DNA of 64,000 nt from JALHFZ01 sp964483085 (GCA_964483085.1 CAYZZX010000002.1:1-64000), one strand, 5' to 3'; positions 1 to 8,472 are shown, numbered from the stretch's first letter. The notes: generated by a model from the sequence alone, not told the origin. Made by a program: numbers and translations.

Positions 1-917
1 ACAATCGGGCAGGCTTGGCGCTTCACGAGGATTATTTCCGCTATGTGGAGCTGGACGGCGATCTTTCGGAACAGAAACTGCGACGGAAGATCCAGGTCGC
101 CTCTGGAGGAACGGCAATTCGAAAGGATTCCCTCGCTGATGTCGGGGCCCTTGTCCCGGTTTTTGAGAATCTCGCCGGAAGCCTGGGAGGAACCTTTAAA
201 AGTCCTGTGACGTTGGGCATTCCTTCAAGGGATATTCTTATCCGCATCATCGAAGTACCCGAGATGGGTATAGAAGATGCTCGTGAAGCACTGAAGTGGG
301 ATTTTGAGAAGTTTTTTCCCTATGCGTATACCGACGCCGCCATCGACCTCGCCCGGGTGGACAGCCCCGTGGCCTCAGAGCGGGGGGATATGTCTCTTCT
401 TGTGGCTGCCTGCCGCATCCGCACTGTGGAATCTCTGATGCGGGTGGCCTCTAATGTAGGGATGAATCTGGCGGCCATCGAGCCATTGAACGTGGCCATG
501 TTCCGCTGCGCCCTCGGTCCCGTGTCGGCCTATGCTAACGGCTATCTCGCTATATTCGCTGAAAAAGACGTTACCCAGCTCGTCCTTGGCTACAAAGACA
601 ACGGCATTCTCTACCGAACCTCCCTGATCGAGATCCCCTCAGATACAGAGGGGACAAGAGACTACGCCCCCCTCGTTCGGGAGATCGTCAATACCCTCAC
701 CTTCGTCAAAAACCAGTATCGTGATCTTCTGGTTGACCTGCTTATGGTGGGAGGTTCTCACGGAATGGACAGTGGACTTCAGACCGCCCTCGAGGCTGCT
801 ACCGGGCTCAAGACACTGAAGGTAAACACCTGGGAGACCTGGGGTTTGGCCGCTCCCGAGGATGGCCGCGATGGATGGGAAGCGGCCATCGGGCTGGCGA
901 TGAGAGATCTCTCATGA
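1..917 (+). CDS. pilM: PilM-like type IV pilus assembly ATPase, 5' partial
   Basis: This is an actin/FtsA-fold cytoplasmic protein of the type IV pilus inner-membrane platform, which binds the N-terminal tail of PilN. The open frame runs in from the left edge, so the first residues are missing. A TTG at 15 could be read as a start, but the visible N-terminus (ALHEDYFRYVELDG) aligns with the first beta-hairpin of PilM, so the true start probably lies just outside the window. The segment around residues 75-105 (VPEMGIEDAREALKWDFEKF) is typical of PilM. It overlaps pilN by 4 bases (ATGA). The family assignment rests on this motif and on the following pilN-pilO-pilP-pilQ order. Confidence 0.88.
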   Translation, partial: NRAGLALHEDYFRYVELDGDLSEQKLRRKIQVASGGTAIRKDSLADVGALVPVFENLAGSLGGTFKSPVTLGIPSRDILIRIIEVPEMGIEDAREALKWDFEKFFPYAYTDAAIDLARVDSPVASERGDMSLLVAACRIRTVESLMRVASNVGMNLAAIEPLNVAMFRCALGPVSAYANGYLAIFAEKDVTQLVLGYKDNGILYRTSLIEIPSDTEGTRDYAPLVREIVNTLTFVKNQYRDLLVDLLMVGGSHGMDSGLQTALEAATGLKTLKVNTWETWGLAAPEDGRDGWEAAIGLAMRDLS

Positions 918-1507
918 AAGTTAAACTGGATCTTCGCCCCCGATATCTTCTCGAGGCAAACAGAGAGAAGATAAATGCAGCACGGCTTCTCCTGACGTCT
1001 CTTTTGCTCGCCTTTATCCTTGTCGGCGGCACAACGCTTACCCTCACCTTTCTGAAGGTGCGATCAATGAATGCTGACGCGGCCATGTTCACCGACCAAC
1101 TGGCCATTCAGAAGACCCAAAACGAGAAGATGAGTCAAGAGATACAGCGGCTCTCCGACATTGAGGCGGTCTACACCTCCGCCCTGCAGCTCCTTGACGA
1201 CGAGCTGCCGGCCCTTGAGGTCGTTAATGCGGTGGAGGCTGCTCTTCCTCCGGGAGTGTGGCTCGAATCTCTGACCATTCTTCCGGGAAAAGCGACCCTT
1301 AAAGGAAAATCCTGGGTTGAGGGCGATGTCGTTGAATTCGCAAAGGGGTTGCTCGATTCGGGAGTCGTCGTTACGGTAGATTTTCCTGTGACCACAAGGG
1401 TAGAAATGGATAAGGAATCCATGGTGGACTTCACTCTCTCCTGTCTTCTGCGGGATATCGCGACAGTAGCTGATAACACTGGCAGGAAGGGGGGAGTTGC
1501 ACAATGA
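914..1507 (+). CDS. pilN: PilN-like type IV pilus inner-membrane protein
   Basis: This is a bitopic inner-membrane protein of 197 residues that pairs with PilO and links PilM to the periplasmic part of the pilus machine. A short cytoplasmic N-terminus (MKVKLDLRPRYLLEANR) precedes one membrane helix at about residues 21-43, followed by a coiled coil and a small alpha/beta periplasmic domain. I chose the ATG at 914 because it overlaps the pilM stop as ATGA; an upstream ATG at 875 lies inside pilM and would add an unlike extension. Sequence conservation in this family is low, so synteny carries much of the call. Confidence 0.85.
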   Translation: MKVKLDLRPRYLLEANREKINAARLLLTSLLLAFILVGGTTLTLTFLKVRSMNADAAMFTDQLAIQKTQNEKMSQEIQRLSDIEAVYTSALQLLDDELPALEVVNAVEAALPPGVWLESLTILPGKATLKGKSWVEGDVVEFAKGLLDSGVVVTVDFPVTTRVEMDKESMVDFTLSCLLRDIATVADNTGRKGGVAQ

Positions 1508-2022
1508 ATACGATAGGGCGCAGGGATGGACTGTGGATTTTTCTTTTCTTATTGCTTGTGGGCGGCCTCTCCTGGGGGCAGAGCTATTTTATCAACGAGA
1601 TGTCAGTTCTCAAGAGTACTATTGGTGATATCAGAACGGAGAGTATGATCCTTGAGCAGCAAGCGATGGAGCAGATGCGCCAGATAGAAATCTATAAAAA
1701 AGCTATCGCAAGCCTCGAGAAGTATCAGCTTGGGATCCCCGAGAATGAAGTTGACTTCTATGCCTGGGTTCAGCAGGAACTCACAAAGAACGGCGTGCGG
1801 AGCAACGTGGTACAGCCTATCGCATCCGCTGACGGGCGAAGCGGCGTTCAGATTGATTTTGAAGGGCCTTATTATTCCTTTATCCGCACCCTTGCGGACT
1901 GGCGCAATTTGAAGGTCGCTGTACGGGTGTCATCCGTGACGCTGAATTCCGTGGACGATGTGAACGCAAAGGGTGTTGCGATCATTCAGTCTGTGCTTAA
2001 AAAAGTAGGTGAGCAGCTGTGA
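1504..2022 (+). CDS. pilO: PilO-like type IV pilus inner-membrane protein
   Basis: This is a 172-residue bitopic protein with a membrane helix near residues 10-26, a coiled coil (about 30-70) and a C-terminal ferredoxin-like periplasmic domain. The topology is the one expected for PilO, the partner of PilN in the alignment subcomplex. The ATG at 1504 overlaps the pilN stop by 4 bases, and the stop overlaps the next gene's GTG, so translation is probably coupled. The call rests on topology, length and position between pilN and a pilP-like gene; the primary sequence alone would be weak. Confidence 0.83.
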   Translation: MNTIGRRDGLWIFLFLLLVGGLSWGQSYFINEMSVLKSTIGDIRTESMILEQQAMEQMRQIEIYKKAIASLEKYQLGIPENEVDFYAWVQQELTKNGVRSNVVQPIASADGRSGVQIDFEGPYYSFIRTLADWRNLKVAVRVSSVTLNSVDDVNAKGVAIIQSVLKKVGEQL

Positions 2023-2630
2023 TTGACGATCTTCATCAGAATGAAACATTCGGCACTCGTCTTATGGTTGGAGAGGGGAGATATCGCCTTCTCCGTTTTC
2101 TTGTCGTCCTTTTTCTTTTCGCCGGAACGCTCTGGTCGGGATATCTTTTCATGCAGTTTGTCGATCTATCAAAAGAGGATCCCATCACGATTCCACCCCT
2201 TGAGAGCCAGGCCCAAAAGGATTCCGAGCGGCTCGAAACCCTTATCGCCAATTTTAAAGAGGCTGTCGATATTAGAGAAAATAGCCTGAGCCTGGCATCG
2301 GCTGTGGCAGACGCCTCCCGCCAGCCCTTTATCTCCACGGTCAAAACCTCTCCTTCCGAAGAACGGACGGCAGAAGGCGCAGTCGTCGTAGAAGATCAGA
2401 TTCCGACCTTCGTTCAAGAAAGGATGCCCCCCATCATATTTGTTCGTGCCATCATGGTGGCGGGTAAGGAATCTATGGCCGTCATGGATATTGAGGGAGT
2501 GGGGAACGGGATTATCGTCCGCAGCGGGTATGCCTTCAACAACGGCGAGGGAAAAATAGTCCGTATCGCTCCCGAAAAGGTGACCATACGCTGGTCGGGA
2601 AAAAATTTCGACATCGCTCCGGGACTCTAG
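2019..2630 (+). CDS. PilP-like pilus protein with a membrane anchor instead of a lipobox
   Basis: This 203-residue protein sits in the pilP slot between pilO and pilQ. PilP proteins are periplasmic and connect PilN/PilO to the secretin. Here a single membrane helix (about residues 27-47, RFLVVLFLFAGTLWSGYLF) replaces the usual lipoprotein signal; I see no lipobox cysteine. A low-complexity linker follows, then a compact beta-rich C-terminal domain (about 140-203) with the small-barrel pattern IVRSGYAFNNGEGKIVRIAPEK read in two short parts. The GTG start at 2019 overlaps the pilO stop. The role is inferred from position and fold pattern. Confidence 0.65.
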   Translation: MIDDLHQNETFGTRLMVGEGRYRLLRFLVVLFLFAGTLWSGYLFMQFVDLSKEDPITIPPLESQAQKDSERLETLIANFKEAVDIRENSLSLASAVADASRQPFISTVKTSPSEERTAEGAVVVEDQIPTFVQERMPPIIFVRAIMVAGKESMAVMDIEGVGNGIIVRSGYAFNNGEGKIVRIAPEKVTIRWSGKNFDIAPGL

Positions 2631-2645
2631 AGGGGGATTTATATA

Positions 2646-4385
2646 ATGAAAAGAGTATCAAAGTTCGTTTTTCTCATTTTTATTGCGCTCATTCTTTTCT
2701 CTACAACAGCTTCGGAAGTTCAGGGGAGCGGCAAAAAAAACCCCTGGAAGGATCTCCCCCCCATCGGCGGCCTGATAGTGCGCCAGCTCGGGTCTGACGG
2801 AATTATCGTCGAGCTGAAGGGCGGCGGACTTCCCCTGCCTGAGATGGATACTCTCGCCTCCGACCAGATCACTTTTTCTCTCCCCGGCGCGTATCTCGCC
2901 TCGGGAAAATGGGAGCGGGATTTTAACCTCCCCCTCGTGGGCATGGTGAAGGCCGAGCAGGTGGAGGATCGGGTCGTCTTCAAAATGACGGTGAACGAGC
3001 CGATGATCCTGAAGAAAATTGAGGGAACACCTCCGGCAAATAAATATATCTTCCGCTTTTCCGCCACGGACTTTGTGGAGAGAGAGAACGTTCAGAAGGA
3101 TCTGCTTGCGCCGGTTGCCCCTGTAGCTTCAATCCCCGGTGACCCCTTCACGAAGACAACTCCCATCTCTCTTGACCTCCGGGACGTAGAGCTCAGAGAC
3201 GTCTTCCGGATGTTCGGAGAGTATTCTAAGATGAATATCATTGCCGACCCCTCCGTACCCAACACCTTGGTCACCATGTCACTGAAGGCTGTTCCTTTAA
3301 ACGAAGCCTTGGAGTACCTGATGCGTATGTACGATATGTCCTACGCCATCATGGGGAAGACGGTCATCATCGGCACCCCCGACAGCCTGGGCAAGACCAC
3401 GGGAAAGGAATCCACCCGTCAATTCAAGATCGCCTACGCTGACATGAAGGCCGTCGCAGGCCTTCTGACAGGCCTCACAGGTGTAAATAATGTCGTGGTC
3501 GACGAGCGTCTTCGGACGATCTACGTGACCGGGCGGAGCGATCAGTTTTTCGAGATTGAAAAAGTTCTTCAGCATATCGACCACCCCGGCCGGCAGGTGA
3601 TGCTCCAGGCCCGGATCATAGAGGTCACCGACAGCGGCAAGGAGGAGTTAGAGACGATCATCGACGCCGTCTACAGCCAGTGGTGGTTCAACTACAGCTC
3701 CGCCGGAGCGGGTCTCGGCTACGTCTACGCGGACCAACCCGGAGGATACGAACCCATTACCGGCGAAAACCGCCCTGCGCCCCTTGCTCCCATTACCGAG
3801 GACGGGCTGATAAATATCGCGCAGAACAGTCTGACAAAACTTCTGGACTTCGGTCTGAAGGCTCTTATCACGAAGAACAAGGGGAAGGTCCTTGCCGACC
3901 CCTCCATCATCACGATCGACGGGCAGAAGGCAGTCATCAAGCTCGTGGAGAACTACCCCTACATCTCCGAGCGGGACGAAGCGGGCAACCCCAAATGGAG
4001 CGAGAAGGAAGTGGGCCCAATCCTTGAGTTCACCCCTCTTATCGGTAGGGACGGCATGGTCTCCATCACCCTGATGATCAAGACCGGCGAGATTATTGGT
4101 ACCTACCGCGGCGGAGCAGGGGAGCAGTTTCCGCAGACCACTGAACGCCAGGTGGATACGGTGATCCGCGTGCGGGACGGAGAGCCCTTCGTTGTGGGCG
4201 GCCTGTACAAGGACCAGGACAAGTCCGAGACTCACCGGATCCCCATACTGAGCGACATCCCCCTTCTCGGCGAGCTCTTCAAGTTCAAGTCGAACTCCCG
4301 GGATAAGACCGAGGTCGCCATGATCGTGATCCCCTACATTCTCGATATTCCCGATACCACCGTTGAGAAAATCGTCTTGAAATAA
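2646..4385 (+). CDS. pilQ: PilQ-like type IV pilus secretin
   Basis: This is the outer-membrane secretin channel for the pilus. Its 579 residues carry a signal peptide (about 1-24, VFLIFIALILFSTTASEVQG), an AMIN-like beta domain (about 40-140) and a secretin/TonB short N-terminal domain with the motif LDLRDVELRDVFRMF near 175. An N1 domain (about 258-320) and the C-terminal secretin domain follow, with VGGLYKDQDKSETHRIPILS and the LGELFKF segment near the end. It is the last gene of the pil cluster and a strong terminator follows at once. A secretin implies an outer membrane. The length is in the shorter part of the PilQ range. Confidence 0.93.
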   Translation: MKRVSKFVFLIFIALILFSTTASEVQGSGKKNPWKDLPPIGGLIVRQLGSDGIIVELKGGGLPLPEMDTLASDQITFSLPGAYLASGKWERDFNLPLVGMVKAEQVEDRVVFKMTVNEPMILKKIEGTPPANKYIFRFSATDFVERENVQKDLLAPVAPVASIPGDPFTKTTPISLDLRDVELRDVFRMFGEYSKMNIIADPSVPNTLVTMSLKAVPLNEALEYLMRMYDMSYAIMGKTVIIGTPDSLGKTTGKESTRQFKIAYADMKAVAGLLTGLTGVNNVVVDERLRTIYVTGRSDQFFEIEKVLQHIDHPGRQVMLQARIIEVTDSGKEELETIIDAVYSQWWFNYSSAGAGLGYVYADQPGGYEPITGENRPAPLAPITEDGLINIAQNSLTKLLDFGLKALITKNKGKVLADPSIITIDGQKAVIKLVENYPYISERDEAGNPKWSEKEVGPILEFTPLIGRDGMVSITLMIKTGEIIGTYRGGAGEQFPQTTERQVDTVIRVRDGEPFVVGGLYKDQDKSETHRIPILSDIPLLGELFKFKSNSRDKTEVAMIVIPYILDIPDTTVEKIVLK

Positions 4386-4394
4386 GTGCGTAGC

Positions 4395-4423
4395 GGCCCC
4401 TTTGATCATCGGGGGCCTTTTTT
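4395..4423 (+). terminator. Rho-independent terminator after pilQ
   Basis: A GGCCCC / GGGGCC stem (4395-4400 with 4412-4417) is followed by six T residues (4418-4423), 10 bases after the pilQ stop. Confidence 0.9.
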
Positions 4424-4461
4424 GTGCATCCGCTCCTGTGGCGGAAGAAGAGGCTTGCCTG

Positions 4462-4467
4462 TATAAT
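4462..4467 (+). promoter_or_regulatory. Putative -10 element for the efp operon
   Basis: A perfect TATAAT lies 37 bases upstream of the efp ATG and directly after the pilQ terminator. I see no good TTGACA-like element 16-18 bases upstream, so the -35 is weak or replaced by an activator. Confidence 0.5.
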
Positions 4468-4503
4468 GTGACCGTTTTGAACTGATTTCGGGAGGTAGGT
4501 AAT

Positions 4504-5094
4504 ATGGCGCAAATAGTTGACACAGCGGATTTTTATCCTGGGATGAAAATCCGCTGGCAGGAGGGTATCTGGGAAGTTATCGAGTTTCAGCATCACAAGA
4601 TGGGCCGGGGCGGCGCAACGGTCCGGACGAAGATGCGAAACGTCGATACCGGCTCTACCATCGAAAACTCCTTCCGCTCCGGAGAGAAATTTGAACGGAT
4701 TATTTATGAAGATAAACCCGCTCAGTTCAGCTACATGAGCGGTGATGACTATATTTTTATGGATCTCTCTACCTATGACGAAATGCCCATCTCCCGGGAG
4801 GTCCTCGGGGATGTAGCCAATTACCTTGTGGATAATCTCGAGGTGCAGATCGAGTTCTTCGAGGGCAAAATCATGGGCATCGAAATGCCCAAAAGCGTGG
4901 AGCTGCGGGTGACTGAGACTCCTCCGGGCTTCAGAGGAGATACCGTCTCGAGCAGCGGCAAACCGGCAACCCTCGAGACGGGGATCGTCATCACAGTTCC
5001 CCTTTTTATCAATGTGGATGATACAATAATTGTGGATACCCGGACGGGACAGTATATTGAACGGGGCAAAAAACAGGAAGAGAGAAGGGGGTAG
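4504..5094 (+). CDS. efp: Elongation factor P with Arg at the modification-loop tip
   Basis: EF-P binds between the P and E sites of stalled ribosomes and promotes peptide-bond formation at polyproline. This 196-residue protein has the three expected beta-barrel domains: KOW-like N-terminal, central OB, and a C-terminal OB with the signature (GDTVSSSGKPATLETG, about residues 140-155). The loop that carries Lys34 in E. coli (KPGKG) reads KMGRG here, so the tip residue is Arg35. Arg at this position is known from EarP-rhamnosylated EF-Ps; no EarP-like gene is adjacent. The ATG at 4504 has a GGAGGT sequence about 7 bases upstream. Confidence 0.96.
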   Translation: MAQIVDTADFYPGMKIRWQEGIWEVIEFQHHKMGRGGATVRTKMRNVDTGSTIENSFRSGEKFERIIYEDKPAQFSYMSGDDYIFMDLSTYDEMPISREVLGDVANYLVDNLEVQIEFFEGKIMGIEMPKSVELRVTETPPGFRGDTVSSSGKPATLETGIVITVPLFINVDDTIIVDTRTGQYIERGKKQEERRG

Positions 5095-5099
5095 TTAGT

Positions 5100-5525
5100 A
5101 TGAGCGCACGGGAAAAAATTGCTTACCTCAAGGGATTGCTTGACGGACTCGGACCTGCCAAAGACGAGGGACAGAACAAGATATTCGGTGCCATGGTGGA
5201 CGCTCTTGAAGCCCTTTCTCTTGAAGTGGATGAGCACGAAGAACTTCTCGAGGAGCAGCGTGAACTCTACGAGGATCTGGCGGACGACTGCGCCCTCCTC
5301 GATGAGGATCTTGACTCCATGGAGAGGGTGTTCGCCGAGTTCATGGGCGAAGGAGACGACGACGATGACGATGACGACGATGATGACGACTTCGACGAGA
5401 GCTATATCTCCGTATGCTGCCCCTCCTGCAACTATGTGTTTTACTATCAGCCCGAGGAATACGAAGGGGACGAACAGCTCGAATGCCCGGGCTGCGGAAA
5501 GAAATTCGAGCAGCAGAACCAGTAA
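5100..5525 (+). CDS. CD1247-like N-terminal domain protein with Asp tract and zinc ribbon
   Basis: This 141-residue protein has three parts. An alpha-helical N-terminal domain (about 1-80, start SAREKIAYLKGLLDGLG) resembles the CD1247 N-terminal domain of anaerobic Firmicutes. An acidic stretch of 12 consecutive Asp follows (about 87-98), and a C-terminal zinc ribbon ends the protein, with one CxxC pair near 110 (CPSC) and a second near 130 (CPGC). It starts 5 bases after the efp stop and precedes an Asp23 gene. Function is unknown; a regulatory or adaptor role is only a guess. It has no signal peptide or membrane segment. Confidence 0.75.
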   Translation: MSAREKIAYLKGLLDGLGPAKDEGQNKIFGAMVDALEALSLEVDEHEELLEEQRELYEDLADDCALLDEDLDSMERVFAEFMGEGDDDDDDDDDDDDFDESYISVCCPSCNYVFYYQPEEYEGDEQLECPGCGKKFEQQNQ

Positions 5526-5558
5526 ATCTTCAGGAAGGTCAGGAAGGGAGGTCTCGTA

Positions 5559-6140
5559 ATGGATGATGTGTACAAACCCCAGGAACCGGAAATGGTAACT
5601 GAGACAGAGCCGGAGGCAGCGCCGCCCGAGGAGACGGCGGAGCCATTTGCGGACGCGACGTCGGAAGATGAGGTGGAAACACCTTCTGTCAGCGGTACAG
5701 TCCATATAAGCGAAGACGTCATAATGGAGCTGGCGAAGAAAACTCTTTCCTCCATTGCCGGCGTTCAGCCTGCGAGCCAGGGAATCGCGTCCAAACTCGG
5801 CATCGGAAGAAAAGCCAGCGATGGCATCCGTGTTTCCGTGGAGGACAAAACCCCTCCCTTCGCAACGATCGACGTGTATATTCTTGTGAAGTACGGCCTG
5901 CGTATTCCTGACGTCGCCTGGGATGTCCAGGAGTCGATCAAGAACAATCTTCAAGAGTATACCGGCTATAATGTCCGGGCCGTCAATATCAACGTCCAGG
6001 GTATTTATTTCCAGGAGAAAACTCCGGAGCCCTTTGCAGAGCCACGTCCCGAGGAAGAGAAACCCCCGGAGCCGACGACCTCTTCCGAGGGAGAAGCGCT
6101 GACGGAAAAATCCTTCCCGCCCGAAATGGAGCAGCTCTAA
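5559..6140 (+). CDS. Asp23/Gls24 family envelope stress protein
   Basis: This 193-residue protein has a central Asp23 domain (about residues 48-150) with the family pattern from VHISEDVIMELAKKTLSSIAG through VEDKTPPFATIDVYILVKYG (quoted in parts) to the IPDVAWDVQESIKNNL helix. Asp23 proteins of Firmicutes polymerise beneath the membrane and are tied to envelope stress. Both termini here are long acidic Pro/Glu-rich tails (1-47 and 152-193) that should be disordered. The gene lies in the efp-nusB cluster, a neighbourhood also seen in Firmicutes, and is followed by a small membrane protein that could be its anchor (inference). Confidence 0.88.
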   Translation: MDDVYKPQEPEMVTETEPEAAPPEETAEPFADATSEDEVETPSVSGTVHISEDVIMELAKKTLSSIAGVQPASQGIASKLGIGRKASDGIRVSVEDKTPPFATIDVYILVKYGLRIPDVAWDVQESIKNNLQEYTGYNVRAVNINVQGIYFQEKTPEPFAEPRPEEEKPPEPTTSSEGEALTEKSFPPEMEQL

Positions 6141-6207
6141 CGAAGGACTTTGAGAGGGCTTCCCGTCTCTCTGGACGGGCGGCCCTTTCCGAACAGGGGT
6201 GGTCGAA

Positions 6208-6690
6208 ATGTACCTATTCTGGATGAAGAACTCCCTCGGCACCATCTCTCTTTCCGGAGCCGGGTTGACGGATTTTGTGAATTCTCTTCTCATGGCGCCC
6301 TATAAGTGTACCCAGGTTTCCCTCTCCGCTTCAGAGGGGATGGCCTATCTTGTGATCGGTCTACCGAAGGAGAGCAACTCCCTCGAGATGGACATGATCG
6401 AAGCCCGCCTGAAGGAGTCTCTCGGCAGAGTCGGACTGCAGGCCCGCGTTTCCTGGGCAGAGACGGAAAAGACGGACTACGAAGGGCCGAACGGTCTGTA
6501 TGCCTTTATAAGAAAGCCCATCGTGTGGGCTCTTTGGGCTTCCGGATGTGCAGTCCTCATTCTTGACGGGCTTGGTACTCTTTTATGGGCTCTTCTGTGG
6601 GGCGGGATTTTTTACTGGGGGGCGGAATTCCTCCAGTCAGACACAGGCAGCCGGCTGCTGAAAAAGATACGAGGTACCGCTGGGAGGTAA
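6208..6690 (+). CDS. Hypothetical membrane protein between Asp23 and nusB
   Basis: I do not recognise this 160-residue protein. It has a soluble N-terminal domain of about 100 residues (mixed alpha/beta) and a C-terminal membrane hairpin made of two closely spaced hydrophobic helices (about residues 103-122 and 124-141), followed by a short basic tail (LLKKIRG). I prefer the ATG at 6208 because AGGGG ends 8 bases upstream; an in-frame GTG at 6199 is possible. Asp23 proteins in Firmicutes use a separate membrane anchor (AmaP), and this gene occupies a comparable position without clear sequence similarity, so an anchor role is speculation. Confidence 0.7.
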   Translation: MYLFWMKNSLGTISLSGAGLTDFVNSLLMAPYKCTQVSLSASEGMAYLVIGLPKESNSLEMDMIEARLKESLGRVGLQARVSWAETEKTDYEGPNGLYAFIRKPIVWALWASGCAVLILDGLGTLLWALLWGGIFYWGAEFLQSDTGSRLLKKIRGTAGR

Positions 6691-6694
6691 TTGT

Positions 6695-7171
6695 GTGAGT
6701 CGTTCTTTTCTGCCCCAGAAGCGTCATCGGTCCCGTGAGATGGCGCTTCAAATGCTGTATTCCCTGGATCTGCGACGGAATCAAACACTCGAGGATGCCC
6801 TTGAATTTTTCGCCGCAGAGGATGACCCTGAAATTCTGAATTACGCCCGGAACCTTACGAAGGGTGCCTGGGAGCACCGAAACGACATCGATAACCTGAT
6901 CAGAGAGCATGTCACGGGGTGGCGGCCGGAACGGATGGTGGCGGTGGACCGGGCAGCTCTGCGCATGGCAATCTACGAATGTCTGTTTACCTCTTTGACC
7001 CCGGTGCCGGTGGCTATTTCCGAGGCGGTGGAGCTTGCCAAGACTTTCGGCACGGAGGACTCGGGAAAGTTCGTGAACGGCGTTCTCGGAAAGATCGTCC
7101 GGGCTCTTCCTCCTCAGAAAGAAGTCGAAAAAAACCAAAAAGACCAGAACCAGAACGGAACAGAATCATGA
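6695..7171 (+). CDS. nusB: Transcription antitermination factor NusB
   Basis: NusB binds boxA RNA with NusE (S10) and supports antitermination of rRNA operons. The 158-residue protein has the all-helical NusB fold, beginning with the typical RHRSREMALQMLYSLD near residue 10 and containing AALRMAIYE and the SEAVELAKTFGTEDSGKFVNGVLG signature split around residues 110-135. A hydrophilic tail (about 145-158) is extra. The GTG start at 6695 follows the GGGAGG Shine-Dalgarno at 6682-6687. Its stop overlaps the xseA ATG (ATGA). Confidence 0.96.
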   Translation: MSRSFLPQKRHRSREMALQMLYSLDLRRNQTLEDALEFFAAEDDPEILNYARNLTKGAWEHRNDIDNLIREHVTGWRPERMVAVDRAALRMAIYECLFTSLTPVPVAISEAVELAKTFGTEDSGKFVNGVLGKIVRALPPQKEVEKNQKDQNQNGTES

Positions 7172-8385
7172 CGGAGCAGAAGCGGCAGATCCTGACAGTT
7201 GACGAAATATCCTCCCGCATCTCACTGCTCTTTCTCGGCGACCCTATACTGAAGTCAGCGGTCGTCCGTGGAGAGATTGCAGAGATGAAGAAACACACGA
7301 GCGGGCACGTCTATTTCACCCTTCTGGGACGGGAAAGCCGAATCTCCTGCGCCCTCTTCAAGAACTACCATTCCTTTGTACCCCAGTGGCCGAAGAACGG
7401 AGACGAAGTGATCGCCGAAGGCGGAGTCTCGGTCTACGCCCCCCGGGGAAGCTATCAGCTCCTCGTAAAGCGTCTCGTTCCCGTGGGCAAGGGTGCGGCT
7501 GACCGTGCACGGCAGGAACTTCTGGCCCGTCTCGAAAAGGAAGGCCTTTTCGATCCCCGGCGCAAACGCCCCCTTCCCCTCTATCCTCAGAAGGTCGCCG
7601 TCGTCACATCCCGGACGGGAGCCGCTCTGCAGGACGTGCTCTCCATCTCGGCCGGCCGGATGCCCTCATGCAACATCCTCGTCATCCCAACCCTCGTTCA
7701 GGGGTACGACGCCCCGAAGGAGATCGCCGAAGCCCTGGGAAGGGCGGCGAAAATACCGGACCTCGACTGCGTGATGCTCGTCAGAGGAGGAGGGAGCAGA
7801 GACGACCTCGCCCCCTTTGACGATGAGCAGGTAGTCCGGGCCGTGGCGGGAAGCCCTGTCCCCCTGGTGACGGGGGTCGGGCACGAGATCGACTCCACTC
7901 TGAGCGACCTCGCCGCTGACCTTTTCGCTCCGACGCCATCGGGAGCCGCAGAAAGGGTCTTTCCCGATTACCGGGATATCCTCTCCCGGTTGAAATCCCG
8001 AAAATCCCTCGCCGCATCCTGCGTCACCCGGGAGATCCGCAGTCTGGAAAAAGACGTGGAGACCTATCGCAGCAGGGGTGCCCGCACGACGGAACGGATC
8101 ATCGCGGCCCTCGACTCGTCGTGCCATCTCTCCGCTGCCCGTCTCTCCGCCGCTGCCGAGGGGCGCCTTGCCGCATTCAGCGAGCGCCTGTCCTCCGGAG
8201 CTGCGAGTCTCGACGCCCTCTCTCCGCTGAAAGTCTTCGGAAGAGGGTTTATTCTCTGCGAGAAAGAGGGAACTCCGGTCAATTCTGCAAAGCAGATATC
8301 CGCCGGAGACGAAGTCCGTCTGCGTTTTCGGGACGGCGATGTGACAGCGGGAGTTCGAGCCGTTCATCGAAAAGAGGGAGAGTAA
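7168..8385 (+). CDS. xseA: Exodeoxyribonuclease VII large subunit
   Basis: XseA is the catalytic subunit of the single-strand-specific exonuclease VII used in repair. From ATG 7168 the protein has 405 residues. An OB-fold domain lies at about 30-120 (VVRGEIAEMKKHTSGHVYF), followed by the nuclease domain with RGGGSRDDLAPFDDE (about 207-221), VGHEIDSTLSDLAADL and APTPSGAAE, and then a long coiled coil. I chose 7168 because it overlaps the nusB stop and gives the expected N-terminus; open frame upstream is in nusB. The small subunit xseB, often the next gene, is not in this window. Confidence 0.95.
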   Translation: MTEQKRQILTVDEISSRISLLFLGDPILKSAVVRGEIAEMKKHTSGHVYFTLLGRESRISCALFKNYHSFVPQWPKNGDEVIAEGGVSVYAPRGSYQLLVKRLVPVGKGAADRARQELLARLEKEGLFDPRRKRPLPLYPQKVAVVTSRTGAALQDVLSISAGRMPSCNILVIPTLVQGYDAPKEIAEALGRAAKIPDLDCVMLVRGGGSRDDLAPFDDEQVVRAVAGSPVPLVTGVGHEIDSTLSDLAADLFAPTPSGAAERVFPDYRDILSRLKSRKSLAASCVTREIRSLEKDVETYRSRGARTTERIIAALDSSCHLSAARLSAAAEGRLAAFSERLSSGAASLDALSPLKVFGRGFILCEKEGTPVNSAKQISAGDEVRLRFRDGDVTAGVRAVHRKEGE

Positions 8386-8472
8386 GGGAAGTGCACCCAA
8401 AGCTTGGACATACATCCGACTTTAGGGGTATTTTTCATAAGAGCTCCGTCTTTCTTTATGAGGAGGTTTTTC

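Noticed and set aside
5359..5394. Short tandem repeat resembling a CRISPR or satellite
   Set aside because: It is a codon run for poly-Asp within an intact reading frame, with no spacers.
8386..8472. xseB (exonuclease VII small subunit) expected directly after xseA
   Set aside because: The 87-base gap cannot encode it, and no XseB-like frame is visible in the surrounding region.
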